A stretch of 64,000 nt of DNA from Azophilus sp965247035 (GTDB lineage Bacteria; Pseudomonadota; Gammaproteobacteria; Pseudomonadales; Azotimanducaceae). Numbering within the stretch: position 1 is the first letter of the stretch; each line of letters begins with the position of its first letter. The notes below the pieces were generated by a model that was not told where the DNA came from, made no database searches, and was given only the letters and a program-made list of their open reading frames with translations. Below, piece after piece: positions 48,501-57,600 of the stretch. The DNA lies in NCBI GenBank assembly GCA_965247035.1, contig CBDFGJ010000003.1:1240001-1304000 (forward strand), written 5' to 3'. Made by a program: the position numbers and the translations under genes.

Positions 48501-51242
48501 GCCAGCCCGACCTTCACCGCGCCGGCTACTGCCGGGACGCTAGTGTTCACCCTGACCGTCACCGATGATGATGGCGCCAGCCACACCGACACGGTAACCA
48601 TCACCGTGTCTGAGTCAATGGACACAACCACGCCGGTGATCACCCTTCTGGGGGACAGCCCCCTTGAGGTCGATCAGGGCGCCACCTACACCGACCCGGG
48701 CGCCACGGCGAGGGATGGCGGGGGTGGCCCTCTCACTGGCATCGTCGTTGGCGGCGACACGGTGGAGACCGACATGGTCGGCGAATACATCGTCACATAT
48801 AATGTATTCGACAACGACGGCAATGCCGCCAGGACTGTTGCCCGCATCGTCCGCGTCGTCGAGCCGGACACGGTTCCCCCCGTGATCACCCTTCTGGGGG
48901 ACAGCCCCCTTGAGGTCGATCAGGGCGCCACCTACACCGACCCGGGCGCCACGGCGAGCGATGATCGGGATGACGATCTCAGCGCCGGCATCGTCGTTGG
49001 CGGCGACACGGTGGAGATCGACACTGTCGGCGAATACACCGTCACCTATGATGTGTCCGACGCCGCCGGCAATGCCGCCGAGCAGGTCACCCGCATCGTC
49101 CGCGTCGTCCTGCTGGACACGGTTCCCCCCGTGATCACCCTTCTGGGGGACAGCCCCCTTGAGGTCGATCAGGGCGCCACCTACACCGACCCGGGGGCCA
49201 CGGCGGGTGATGACCGGGATGGCGATCTCAGCAACCGCATCGTCGTTGGCGGCGACACGGTGGAGACCGACACTGTCGGCGAATACACCGTCACCTATGA
49301 TGTGTCCGACGCCGCCGGCAATGCCGCCGAGCAGGTCACCCGCATTGTCCGCGTCGTCCTGCCGGACACGGTTGCCCCCGTGATCACCCTTCTGGGGGAC
49401 AGCCCCCTTGAGGTCGATCAGGGCGCCACCTACACCGACCCGGGGGCCACGGCGAGCGATGACCGGGATGGCGATCTCAGCGCCGGCATCGTCGTTGGCG
49501 GCGACACGGTGGAGACCGACACCGTCGGCGAATACGCCGTCACCTATGATGTGTCCGACGCCGCCGGCAATGCCGCCGAGCAGGCCACCCGCATCGTCCG
49601 CGTCGTCCTGCCGCCGGACACGGTTGCCCCCGTGATCACCCTTCTGGGGGACAGCCCCCTTGAGGTCGGTCAGCGCGCCGCCTACACCGACCCGGGCGCC
49701 ACGGCGAGCGATGACCGGGATGGCGACATCAGCGCCGGCATCGTCGTTGGCGGCGATACGGTGGAGACCGACACCGCCGGCGAATACGCCGTCACCTATG
49801 ATGTGTCCGACGCCGCCGGCAATGCCGCCGAGCAGGTCACCCGCATCGTCCGCGTCGTCGTGGTGCGCGACCTTGATGCCTTGAACCGTGCGATTCTGCC
49901 CGAAGTGGCGCGCGACATAGCGGACCAGAACGTCAGCGCCATTGCGCGGCGCCTTGAGCAGGCGCGGCTGCCCTCGAGAGCCGCCGGCAGCGCCAGCCTC
50001 GGCGGCGCCTCCAGCCTGGCGGAGATCGCCAACTCCCAGGGACGCAGCATCGCCGATGACCGGTTTGACATGAAGCGGCTCCTGGGCAATTCCGATTTTG
50101 TCCTGCCGCTGAGCGCAGCCGGCGAAGGCGAAGCGGACGACACCCAGCTGACCCTTTGGGGAGCGGGCGACTACCGCAACCTGAAAGGCGCCGATGGCGT
50201 GCGTTGGGACGGCGATCTGTTCAGCCTGCGAATGGGTCTGGATGTGCACCTGAATGAGAACACCATCGTTGGCGTATCCATCTCCGGGAGCCAAGCGAAG
50301 CTGGACTACACCAACCCCAGCATGGCCACCAGCGGCGACTATGATCTGGATATGGCCAGTGTCCATCCTTATCTGGGCTGGGCTGCGGGAAGCATGGACT
50401 TCTGGGCGACCGCCGGCTACGGCAAGGGCGAACTGGAGATCAGTGAAGACGGCGCGCAGACGGATATCCCCTCAAGCGACCTGAGCATGCAGACCTTGGC
50501 GCTGGGCGCTAACGGTGTGCTGATGGAAACCAACACCACCACCCTGCTGCTCAAAACCGAGGCCTTGAGCACCGAACTGGAAGTGGATGCAAGTGAAGGG
50601 ATAACGGCACTCACCCAGAAAGCCCACCGAGTGCGCATGACCCTGGAAGCGATTCGCGGTTTCAGCCTGGATAGTGGCGCACGATTGGAAACCAGCCTGG
50701 AGGCCGGTTTGCGGTATGACGGCGGCGACGGCACGACCGGCACCGGCGCAGAGATTGGCGGCGGCCTGCGCTATGCGGGCCTTGGCGAGCGCCTGGTGAT
50801 GGAAGGCAAGGCGCGGGCGCTGGTGGGCGGCAAGGGCGATGCCGAGGAATGGGGGCTCAGCGGGCTGATCAAACTCAGCCCCTCGGCGAACGGGCGCGGC
50901 CTGTCCTTCAGCCTGGCGCCGGGTTATGGGGCGACCGCCAGCGGCGTGGAACGACTTTGGCAACAAGGGCTGGATGATGGCCTGGGGGCGCAGGGCGGTC
51001 AGGGCGGCAACAACTACAGCCCGAATCTGGACATCCGTTTGGATTACGGCATGGATGTTCCCGGGAGGCCTGGCCTCATGACGCCCTACACTGAATTCAG
51101 CCTTGGCGACAGGAACACCTATCGCCTGGGCCTGCAGTGGCGGCACAGCAAGTGGTTTGATCTGAAACTTGTCGGCGAGCGCGAAGAAAGCGGGACCACC
51201 GCTGAGCACCGCATCTACCTGAAGGGCGAGATAGCGTTCTAA
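42513..51242 (+). CDS. Giant autotransporter adhesin with Ig-like/PKD/cadherin-like passenger
   Basis: 2,909 aa. Signal peptide to about residue 28 (MNKTITQFVFAAALLVAML...AHAQ). The passenger is all-beta. A DUF5011-like domain (~220-302) and Big-like domains with TFSEAV/DITFSE motifs (~306-520, ~605-710) come first. REJ/PKD-like domains follow (~723-816, ~1447-1533, ~1940-2033), each with an ADAG or NAGPDQ start. A cadherin-like domain (~1031-1146) is joined to an Ig-like domain through TNVDEAG. A small alpha/beta domain lies at ~1350-1430. Five near-identical DUF5011-like repeats occupy ~2037-2451. A helical segment (~2452-2490) links to a C-terminal barrel (~2543-2909) with GAGDYRNL and ending LKGEIAF with the terminal Phe. 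This is a type Va-like autotransporter. It likely mediates adhesion. Confidence 0.93.
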   Translation: MNKTITQFVFAAALLVAMLASTGIAHAQSVTYADGQTAIRADSFSIRTSGTQTSVNFFPLKTGTYTVVAGGQTKNVTVTADDAGDEASIVFTLGDAVVGDAVLSFGSVEVARQRIGTPPPTISLRGPFAGNAQRITRIREIDFVIADDFNGGRQPVIDYWELSINGGTNYDFTKVITPFRRPNIAFTLPEGRYDDDQVRVRQSIDQVLSPFAGLDAFIFDSTPPDITLKGDARIVLQVGDTYDDMGATVTDNLDTDIQSRLMVDSSAVDTSTAGTYTVRYSATDHTEHGANTGRATREVVVQGQLAFAVGGAPMLTSDGATVGGVTFAKAGDILTLAFTTNLALASTPTVTIFVGSSGRGARVTKGAGNAYSATYTVAAAHFPDSDGVAARYHIDTMVAADDASNTFNPPGVTSAILVDVVSPVVTFPEIVGRGVVGDEQSHSITFSEAVTATVASFSSSTGLMVDRVSGSGSDTLTVAYTPKAESFTLAVNLRGVTDRAGNRGPSSRTSRGGFADPAVLGPAPGIALERDTAADGAVNTDRLTRNRGIVVTLASDFDTNRDTWEYSINGGTTDYLPGTGTSFSLLPAGSAAYSADQVRARQTVDGVVSAFAGLDAFIIDIDPPTANLGSIAGAVIDRAGQTHDITFSENVAGLAAGDFSASTGITVTAVSGSDGGTDYTLTYTATAAAFTLLLSAGSVTDIAGNLVVETSLAGTATAPVNQRPTANAGPDQPNAVVNREVTLSGSGDDPDGDNSALIYFWGQASGPDVDLSNDGVARPTFTPAKAGIYTFDLTVIDDGGVARGTTDRVIITVSAATTDTTAPVITFDRFTHTGGVEVGTTVFFNVGDTLTAFVNSDEALAATSLEDAAFFDFDGSVRPVQDLLPVVGVANQYSATYTIKPEDNDAGPQFNVRGVTDTADPVNPAPNFRHPVGAVTIDTSVPVIALEGTSPVTVAHGGTYTEAEDAGISGASRGDTTAMTTTGPDAMAVNGIAVDTDTAGDYLITYIVTDRAGNVSNTLTRTVTVGAAPVANTAPVVSGNTAPNYAENADVATLPVATYAATDAESNAFAWSVAGADANLFAIDADGVLTFKASPNFEDAADADGGNTYEITIIATETDGNPSNLPSAPLMVTVTVTNVDEAGTVIISGTAQVGVELTASVTDPDGAVTDALYQWRSSGAGGGVVSGDPRVSATYQPVAADVGRTLSVTVVYSDPVPGGKNITSAPTAAVIAAPDTTAPMVTIPALGESTAGNTASVKITFDEAVTGLTSGDFTADNATVNSVSPDSGSDTTYLVTYTPGAAGAVRLTLTADSVSDTASPTPNTGPASPVTATGTAAAEATEDTTKPRITATMTIAGLTTAEFDADEFRMGIARLLNVRSSDVTILSITAASVIVEYEVVTTADQLAALAATLSGASASQLRTASGQTLPGTAVVTNTEAQTRQPPVAHAGFDQRNVDTGATVTLDGSRSTGDDLTYEWTVPTALGGTINLSSTTAVQPTFTAPPQANDLMFTLTVTDNDGVTATDTVTIFVTPADSFRIALADDTGIDGDGITSNGVVNVMNLPSGGTWTYSTNGGTSSTPGSGTSFDLDEGVYDADDVVATLAGVGEGEDETVELGPVTVDSTPLTVVTFGAIAAGVIGTPQEHDIIFAEAEDFDRTDITAAGATVNRVTSNDGITHTINFTPNAADFSLTLAMDSVVDVAGNSGPAAAAVASGTATEALAFTVGEEPTLTSDNSINSNYARDGDTLTLAFTLNQAVAALPAVTIAGGTATVTKGAGNDYTATYTVVANDVTDNTLVGYNIDAMAAADNLANTLAATDGSTDIRIDVTAPTVTLGAITAGVIDTEQTHDITFSEAVTGLAVGDFSVSNNIVASGDLVVNSVTPASGPSTTYTISITPRATAFTLVLAAGQVADVAGNAGPAVEASASGTATEPPNQPPVADAGDNQDVKTGVSVTLNGSRSSDTDGTIESYAWAHTQTDGATPAPAVNLTGANPASPTFTAPATAGTLVFTLTVTDDDGASHTDTVTITVSESMDTTTPVITLLGDSPLEVDQGATYTDPGATARDGGGGPLTGIVVGGDTVETDMVGEYIVTYNVFDNDGNAARTVARIVRVVEPDTVPPVITLLGDSPLEVDQGATYTDPGATASDDRDDDLSAGIVVGGDTVEIDTVGEYTVTYDVSDAAGNAAEQVTRIVRVVLLDTVPPVITLLGDSPLEVDQGATYTDPGATAGDDRDGDLSNRIVVGGDTVETDTVGEYTVTYDVSDAAGNAAEQVTRIVRVVLPDTVAPVITLLGDSPLEVDQGATYTDPGATASDDRDGDLSAGIVVGGDTVETDTVGEYAVTYDVSDAAGNAAEQATRIVRVVLPPDTVAPVITLLGDSPLEVGQRAAYTDPGATASDDRDGDISAGIVVGGDTVETDTAGEYAVTYDVSDAAGNAAEQVTRIVRVVVVRDLDALNRAILPEVARDIADQNVSAIARRLEQARLPSRAAGSASLGGASSLAEIANSQGRSIADDRFDMKRLLGNSDFVLPLSAAGEGEADDTQLTLWGAGDYRNLKGADGVRWDGDLFSLRMGLDVHLNENTIVGVSISGSQAKLDYTNPSMATSGDYDLDMASVHPYLGWAAGSMDFWATAGYGKGELEISEDGAQTDIPSSDLSMQTLALGANGVLMETNTTTLLLKTEALSTELEVDASEGITALTQKAHRVRMTLEAIRGFSLDSGARLETSLEAGLRYDGGDGTTGTGAEIGGGLRYAGLGERLVMEGKARALVGGKGDAEEWGLSGLIKLSPSANGRGLSFSLAPGYGATASGVERLWQQGLDDGLGAQGGQGGNNYSPNLDIRLDYGMDVPGRPGLMTPYTEFSLGDRNTYRLGLQWRHSKWFDLKLVGEREESGTTAEHRIYLKGEIAF
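42864..42871 (+). repeat. C8 homopolymer tract inside the autotransporter gene
   Basis: Eight consecutive C in codons ~118-120 (GTPPPT). A one-base slip would frameshift and truncate the adhesin early, so it could act as an on/off switch. Confidence 0.6.
48621..49865 (+). repeat. Five tandem ~249-bp repeats coding DUF5011/HYR-like Ig domains
   Basis: Units start at 48621, 48867, 49116, 49365 and 49617 (246, 249, 249, 252 and ~249 bases). Each encodes PVITLLGDSPLEV, ATYTDPGATA, VVGGDTVE and GEY.VTYDVSDAAGNAAEQ. Units 2-5 are almost identical in DNA and unit 1 is more divergent, suggesting recent expansion or gene conversion. Each unit carries a GGGGG-ACAG-CCCCC mini-hairpin. Confidence 0.95.
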
Positions 51243-51243
51243 G

Positions 51244-51285
51244 TTCCGCCATCCTCGCCGCAGGCGGGGGTCCAGAACGGCGAAG
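51244..51285. repeat. Possible REP-like intergenic palindrome
   Basis: The stretch with CTCGCCGCAGGCGGGGGTCC, plus the nearby GTCATT and CATTCCCGCC words, resembles dispersed proteobacterial intergenic palindromes. Only this copy is clear in the window. Confidence 0.35.
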
Positions 51286-51350
51286 CCGTAATCCTTTCGC
51301 CATTCCCGCCTTTTCCTTCGTCATTGCCCGGCTGGCAGTAATACTCTGAT

Positions 51351-51382
51351 AGCGAGGCTCCGCCCGGGGCTTCGCTTTTTTT
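51351..51382 (+). terminator. Intrinsic terminator after the autotransporter
   Basis: AGCGAGGCTC (51351-51360) pairs over 10 bp (two G-U pairs) with GGGCTTCGCT (51367-51376) around CGCCCG, followed by seven T. It lies 109 bases after the autotransporter stop. Confidence 0.88.
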
Positions 51383-51454
51383 GTCTGTCATCCCCGCCGC
51401 ACCCCGTCATTCGCGGTGTCAAAGCGCCTCAATTCCCTCCCCCTGTGATATCCC

Positions 51455-51483
51455 TTGCTAATTCCATGGTGTTTTTGTATAAA
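51455..51483 (+). promoter_or_regulatory. Predicted promoter of the giant surface-protein gene
   Basis: -35 TTGCTA (51455-51460), 17-base spacer, -10 TATAAA (51478-51483), located after the terminator and 84 bases before the upstream ORF. Leaves an mRNA leader of about 180 bases before the giant gene. Confidence 0.65.
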
Positions 51484-51566
51484 CGCCTTGCATGCAGGCT
51501 ATCCGCCGCTAGATTTGGGCAGACCAACAATCAGCTTTGTTCGTGCATAGTAGGGACCAAAGCATC

Positions 51567-51674
51567 ATGAACAAGCTAATCACCCGATTCGCTTTTGCCT
51601 CCGCGTTACCGGTAGCAATAGGTATCCCCCCGCACACACAGCGGGGGCCAGGCATCATGAAAAAAGTGCTATGA
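51567..51674 (+). CDS. Upstream ORF overlapping the giant gene start
   Basis: 35 codons. MNKLITRFAFASALPVAIG is a clear paralogue of the signal peptide of the main gene (MNKIVTQFALVSALLVAMM), but it turns into a hydrophilic tail ending KKVL with TGA overlapping the main ATG (CTATGA). Contains C6 (51626-51631) and a 7-bp hairpin CCCCCGC/GCGGGGG (51627-51647). One inserted base at the C run would fuse it in frame to the giant protein, with no stop in between. Confidence 0.5.
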   Translation: MNKLITRFAFASALPVAIGIPPHTQRGPGIMKKVL

Positions 51675-54600
51675 ACAAAATAGTCACTCAATTCGCTCTC
51701 GTCTCGGCGTTGCTGGTGGCGATGATGGCATCAATGGGCACCGCCCATGCGCAAACGCTGCGTATCACTGGCTCCCTGACCCCATCGTTTACCGAGAATG
51801 TTGCCCGCGCCGCGGCAGTGTACGCCGCGAATGTCGACGGCGTCAGGGTCACCAGACCTGACTGGTCGGTCAGAGGTGAGAATGCGCACTTATTCTCGAT
51901 TAGTCGTAGGAATGATGGTAACGGCTTATTGACCTTTAACGAGCCGCCGGACTTTGAAGCCCTCGGTGCCACAGTCGAGATAAACGTCATCGCCACCCGG
52001 TCTGTCGGGGGTTCACTACAGACAGCTTCGCGGTCGGTATTGGTCAAAATCATCAATGTGGATGAACCGGGCAGAGTCAACATCGCAGGTGAGTCACGGC
52101 TTGGGGCGACCTTGACCGCCACAGTGGATGACCCGGATGGTAATGTCAGAGACATCACTTACCAATGGTATCGAACATCGAGAGTCGATGTAACGGCGTT
52201 CCGCCTCATTGATGGTGAAACCTCCCGCACCTTCACGATAAGGCCCCCAAGCGTCGATTTTAGCGGCGACCGCGACCGAAACATCCAAGTCAGGGTCGAA
52301 TATAAGGACGTTCATGGCGACCAGACCGCCACCAGCCACCAAGTCATCCGGGCAGAAGCAATAAGTTTCCCTTACTCCACAATCCACACAGCCCACACAA
52401 TTGAAGCCTCGGGGCCCGCCAGAGTTAGCCCGGGGCAATCTTATACCTACCGCGTGGGTGCGAATCAGGTCGTAGGAGTGAATACCCATGCGGTGGGCAT
52501 ATTCAGCAACATCAGTCGCCAGGGGCAGATCGTTGCCCGGCATACCGATTGCGCAGCACATAAGCCTTTGTTTTGTCTGCTTACCACCAGCACCAGCGCC
52601 TCTGACCGGTACTCCAATGCGAGGTTGACCTTCCGGGATGGTGCATCGGACTACTTGACTCCCTCCTCGACCCGTCAATCCTGGACCTACACAATCACCG
52701 TCAGCCGCGACGTCGAGGATGGCGACACCATCAAACTGATCTACGCCCACAGAAACACGTTGGCGGCGCCGAGCGGTCTTGGTATGGAGTTTTTCGACAT
52801 AGTAGCGGTGGTTCCTATCCCTGAACCGCCGCGCAATCTGGCTGTGCGCGGCGCGGATGAAGAGGTGACGCTCAGTTGGAATGAGCCGAGCAATGTCGCA
52901 GATGCGGGCGTCCTTCGTTATGAATACCAACAAAGCACAACTCCAGGAAACTTCAGCGGTGGCTGGAGTGCCATTGAAAGTGGCGATTCGATCAGCAACC
53001 TGAGAAACGGCGTCAGATACTACTATCAGTTGCGCGCCGTAACCACGAGGGGTGCGGGGGCCATGGTCTATGGTAATGCTGAGGTAGGACCCAGACCGGT
53101 CGTCACCTTTTTTCAATTGCCGACCGACATGACCGCCACCATGGACTCCACGGCGACCATGAGATTCGCCACGCCAGTGCGTGGCTTGAGCCGGAATGAA
53201 GCGGAATGGAGGACTAATATCAGCACTACCAATGCCCGTATCGTCAGCATATACAATGTTGATCAGGACAAAACCTACCGAGGTTCCGGTGCTGCACCGC
53301 TCGGTTTTGACGGGCTCACCGGAAGTTACGAAGTCACCCTTAGACCGCTTGCCGCCGGCGGAGTAAGCCTGGTCGTGCATAGCAGTTCAGTATTCAGCGC
53401 AGCGGGGCACCCAAGTACTATCTTTAGTGCCAGTGGTACTGCGCTTTCGATGCCGCCGCCCGGCGTGCCGGTCAACTTCGCTGCGCACGCCGGCGATGGG
53501 AGCATCGGTTTGACCTGGGAGCAGCCGGTCACGGGCGGCGTGGTTGTCTCTTATCGCACCGAGTGCGTGGCTGGCGACAGTCGAAGCGTCAAGGACACAC
53601 CAGAACTGGGCGTTATGCACACCAGCCTGGTCAACTCGAGGGAATACCGATGCACCCTGAGTGCGCAAAACTCGCAAGGAGAAAGCGCCGAAGCGGTTGC
53701 CACGGCACGCCCGCTTGTTGGTGAAGGCGTGGTGGTAGATGGGACGAACTTTGACCCTGCGGGCGCCCGCGTATTCACACTCCGAGGCCCGGTCACGATT
53801 AGAGCCGGCGGTGTCTATAGATTTGAATTGAGCAAGCCGTTCGGCGATGTGGAACAAGATGGGCAACAAAGCGTGGCTTTGTATAGCGAGAATAATGCCG
53901 ATTCCATCGCACTCGGCGGCAGTGGCTGTGGCAGTCGTTTCTGCTTCTCAACCAATTCCCCGGCCGGTGCCTACTCCGGCTTGGATGGTCAAGCCGACTC
54001 GGCCGGTAATAACCTGCAGGAAGGCGGAGCCTTCTGGATATTAACCCTCCATGTTGGCGAGGATGTCACCGAAGGCGAGCAGGTTTTCATCGGCATGCGA
54101 GAGCATGGCACATCGGAAGGCAACCGGCTTGGGCGGATGCTTACCCTGAATGTGGAGGTTGCCCAGCCGTCGCCGCCGCGTAATCTGCGGGTGATTAGTT
54201 CATCCGGACGCGCCACTTTGATTTGGGTGCAACCGGAAAGCGATGGCGGCACACCAGTCACTCGCTATGAATACCGCGTCAGCCAGAGCCCGGGAAACTA
54301 CCCCCCGGACGCAGAGAGCAGATGGATGGGGATTCCTGACAGCGCCTTCAAAATCCAGCATGTTGTGCCGAACCTGCAAAACAACACGCGCTATTACTTT
54401 CAAATACGTGCGGTCAACGTTGTGGGGGCCAGCCCGCCGTCTGGCGAGGTAAGCGTTGTCATCAGAGAAAGGCCCGAACTCGCCGTGCCATTTACTCTAC
54501 CGGATGACATGATCGCGGGCAGAGCGTCCACGGTGACCCTCACCTTCGTGTCGCCGGTCAATGGTCTCGGCGTAGACCCTGCGGATTGGGTATCCGACTT

Positions 54601-57600
54601 TCTCGGCAGCAACAATGTGGTGATCAACAGCGTGCGCAATGTTGACCAGAACAAAACCTACAACGGTCAAGGCACCGCGCCAGTTGACTTTGACCGCGAG
54701 ACTCAAAGTTATGTCATCACCTTCACGCCACAGATATTCGGCACAACCAGCGTTGAGATCGGCATAGGCGGTGTGCGCATCGGTGGTCTTGACGGCGCGG
54801 CCGCGGATTACAATGAAATTCTATTCCTCGCCATCAACAATTCTGGTGTACCGCTGCCACCCGCCGCCCCGACTAATCTTATCGCTCGGTCTTTTAGCAC
54901 AGAGGATATTGAGCTCTATTGGGACCGTTCCATCGGTGACAGTCCGGTGATTGATTACTCTGCGACCTGCACCACAACCGCCCCGTCAATTGATCCACCC
55001 TTAACCCATACCGCAACCACCACCGATACCGAGGTTGTCATTCAGGGCGCGCGCCCTGATGCGGTATACGAATGTCGTGTGGTTGCTCGCAACCCGGGCG
55101 GCTCCAGTGGTTTTGCTTCGGCAATCATACGACCAGGCTTTACCGGAGAGCATACTGAAGACTATAGAGATGGCGGGTTCGGCATCCAACTCGTCGGCCA
55201 CAGAACTGTCTTTGCGGGCACCACCAATAGATACCTTCTCCGCAAACCTTCCGGCGACATCACCAGAAACGATGATGTCGCCATCGGCATATACAGCAGG
55301 ACGGCGGGCAAGGTTGGGCTCACCGGGCATGGTTGCACTTCGACTTTTTGTATGGAAGTCGACTCCACTATTCCCGGCACCCTCTTTACCGGCAGAGGTT
55401 ACGCTGACGGTGCCGCCCAGTATCTGGATGCGGGCGGAAATTTCTGGACCATTGAAATTAAGATTGCTGCAGATGCTCGCGACGGCGAAACGTTTGACTT
55501 CGCCCTAGTGCAAACGCCACGCGGCACGGACAAAACAACACGACTGTTCAGCGTCACCGTGCAAAGCTCGGCACCCCTCTCACCTGTATTGGCGAGCCCG
55601 GTCGCCGGGGATAAACAAGTCCGGTTGTCATGGCAGTTGAACTCCGTTCAGGTTGGTTCGACCATTGCCACCGAGTATCGCCAAACCACGACTGCGGGAT
55701 CATATCCCCGCCAAACCAGCCCCTGGACACGCATCTCCAATAGTGCCGCCAGCCGCCTGTCCTACACCGTCGGGGGGCTACGCAACAACATAAACTACTA
55801 CTATCAGGTGCGCGCAATCAACGAGGTTGGTCCCGGCACACCGAGTAATGAGGTTTCAGTGCATGCCGGACCGAGGCCCCAACTCTCCGGCACCTTCGCC
55901 TTGCCGGACACAATGATTGCAGGCGACGAATACGATACGACTGTCACCTTCGCCACGCCGGTCAACGGTCTTGGTATCAGCCCGTCAGACTGGGTGAGTG
56001 ATTTCGCCTCATCTTCTAATATGCGGATTATTCGCGTACACAATGTTGATCAAAATAAAACCTACAACGGGCTGGGTAACGCGCCAGGGGGATATTCTGC
56101 CGAGACCAGAAGTTACACCATCACCTTCTCGCCAACCAACCGAGGCTTTGCCATATTGACAATAGGAGCGGGAGCGGTGCGCATCGGTGATACCAATGAC
56201 TTTTTCAGTACTCAGACCTTCAGCGCCAGAGAGGTCGCCGGAGCGCCGGAACTGCCGGGTACCCCCACTGATTTTGGAGCCATCCCCGGCGACGGCAGCA
56301 TCACCCTGTTCTGGGGAGCACCGACCAGCGGTGGCACCCCCACTAGATACGAGACGAAATGCTCTGGCCCGACTTCTCCGGACACAACTACGGATACGGA
56401 AACCTTCACCCGCACCTTCACCGGGCTCACGAATGACAGGGAATATCGTTGCCAGGTGTTAGCCCACAACTCGGCTGGCAACCAGGGCACGTCGGAAATA
56501 ACCGTTTGGCCACGCGTACTGGCTGCCGGCGTGGATGCGAGAACGGAAGATATTGCGGTGCGTGGCGTCACGTTTAATCTGGACGGTCCGACCACAATCC
56601 GACCCGGGAACACCTATCGTTATGAACTGCGCAAGCCTGGCGGCGATATCAGTGGTAATGAAAGCATCAGTTTTGCTATCAATTCCGACGACCAAAGCGT
56701 CGGCGCCGGCGGTGAGGATAACGCAGGCAATGATAACGGTTGCCGTGATAGCCGGTTTTGTATATCTACAACGAGCCAGATTGCCGCAACAGACCACCGT
56801 GCGATTGGATACACTGACAGTGCGGGATGGTTTTTGCAGGGAGGTGGAAATTACTGGGAATTTGATCTCGGGGTTAAATCGGCAGCGGTTAATGGCGATC
56901 AGATAGTCTTTACCATCAGAGGTCCGGCAGGCGATACCGATACTCAAGCGATACTCACCGCCACCGTCGAACTTGCGTCCTCCAGCGCGCCGATCAATCT
57001 ACGGGCGACCAGCGCACTCAACGGCGTCAGACTGATATGGGATGCGCCGGCTGACTTCGGTGGTCGAGCCATCAGTCGTTACGAGGTTCAGTATCGGCAA
57101 AGTAATACCAACGATGCTTGGAGAAGTGCCGACGCCGACCTCACCGGCACCCGCACCCGCACGATCAGTGGTCTGGTTAGCCGACGGGCTTATGTTTTCC
57201 GCGTGCGCGCCATAACTTCCGTGGGTGTTGGCAACTGGTCCGATGAAGTCACCAGGGAGGCGGGAACAAGACCAGTCCTGACTTTTGACGCCACGCCGTC
57301 CAACACCGCTGTCGGTGCGCAGAGCAGGGTGGTGCTTGAGTTTGCAACTCCGGTTGAAGGTCTCGGTGTCAACCCGACTGACTGGATAGATGATTTTGCC
57401 GCTAGTACCAATGTGGACATCGACCGCGTGGAGAATGTTGCGGAAGGGGTGACCTACGACGGTGTTGGCGAGCCGCCGGCAAATTATCACCTCCCGACCA
57501 GATCATTTGTCATCTACTTCACACCACTTGCTCTCGGTGCTGCGGATATCACCATCCGCACGGGCGGAATACGAAGCGAACTTTTCAATGATGCACCGAT

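Noticed and set aside
48621..49865. Regular repeats considered as a CRISPR array
   Set aside because: Units are 246-252 bases, coding and in frame, with no short repeat/spacer alternation.
48615..50366. 583-codon minus-strand ORF antisense to the autotransporter repeats
   Set aside because: It arises because the 249-bp GC-rich repeats are open in the complementary frame; the plus frame has the signal peptide, domain motifs and barrel, and the antisense product has only low-complexity Gly/Ala/Asp repeats.
51243..51670. Separate small gene between the two giant genes
   Set aside because: Apart from the signal-peptide-like upstream ORF, no frame has coding character; the region is accounted for by a terminator, promoter and leader.
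52094..53380. 428-codon minus-strand ORF, and other antisense ORFs across 51.7-64 kb
   Set aside because: Composition is that of an antisense shadow; the sense frame is continuous and shows repeated conserved domains.
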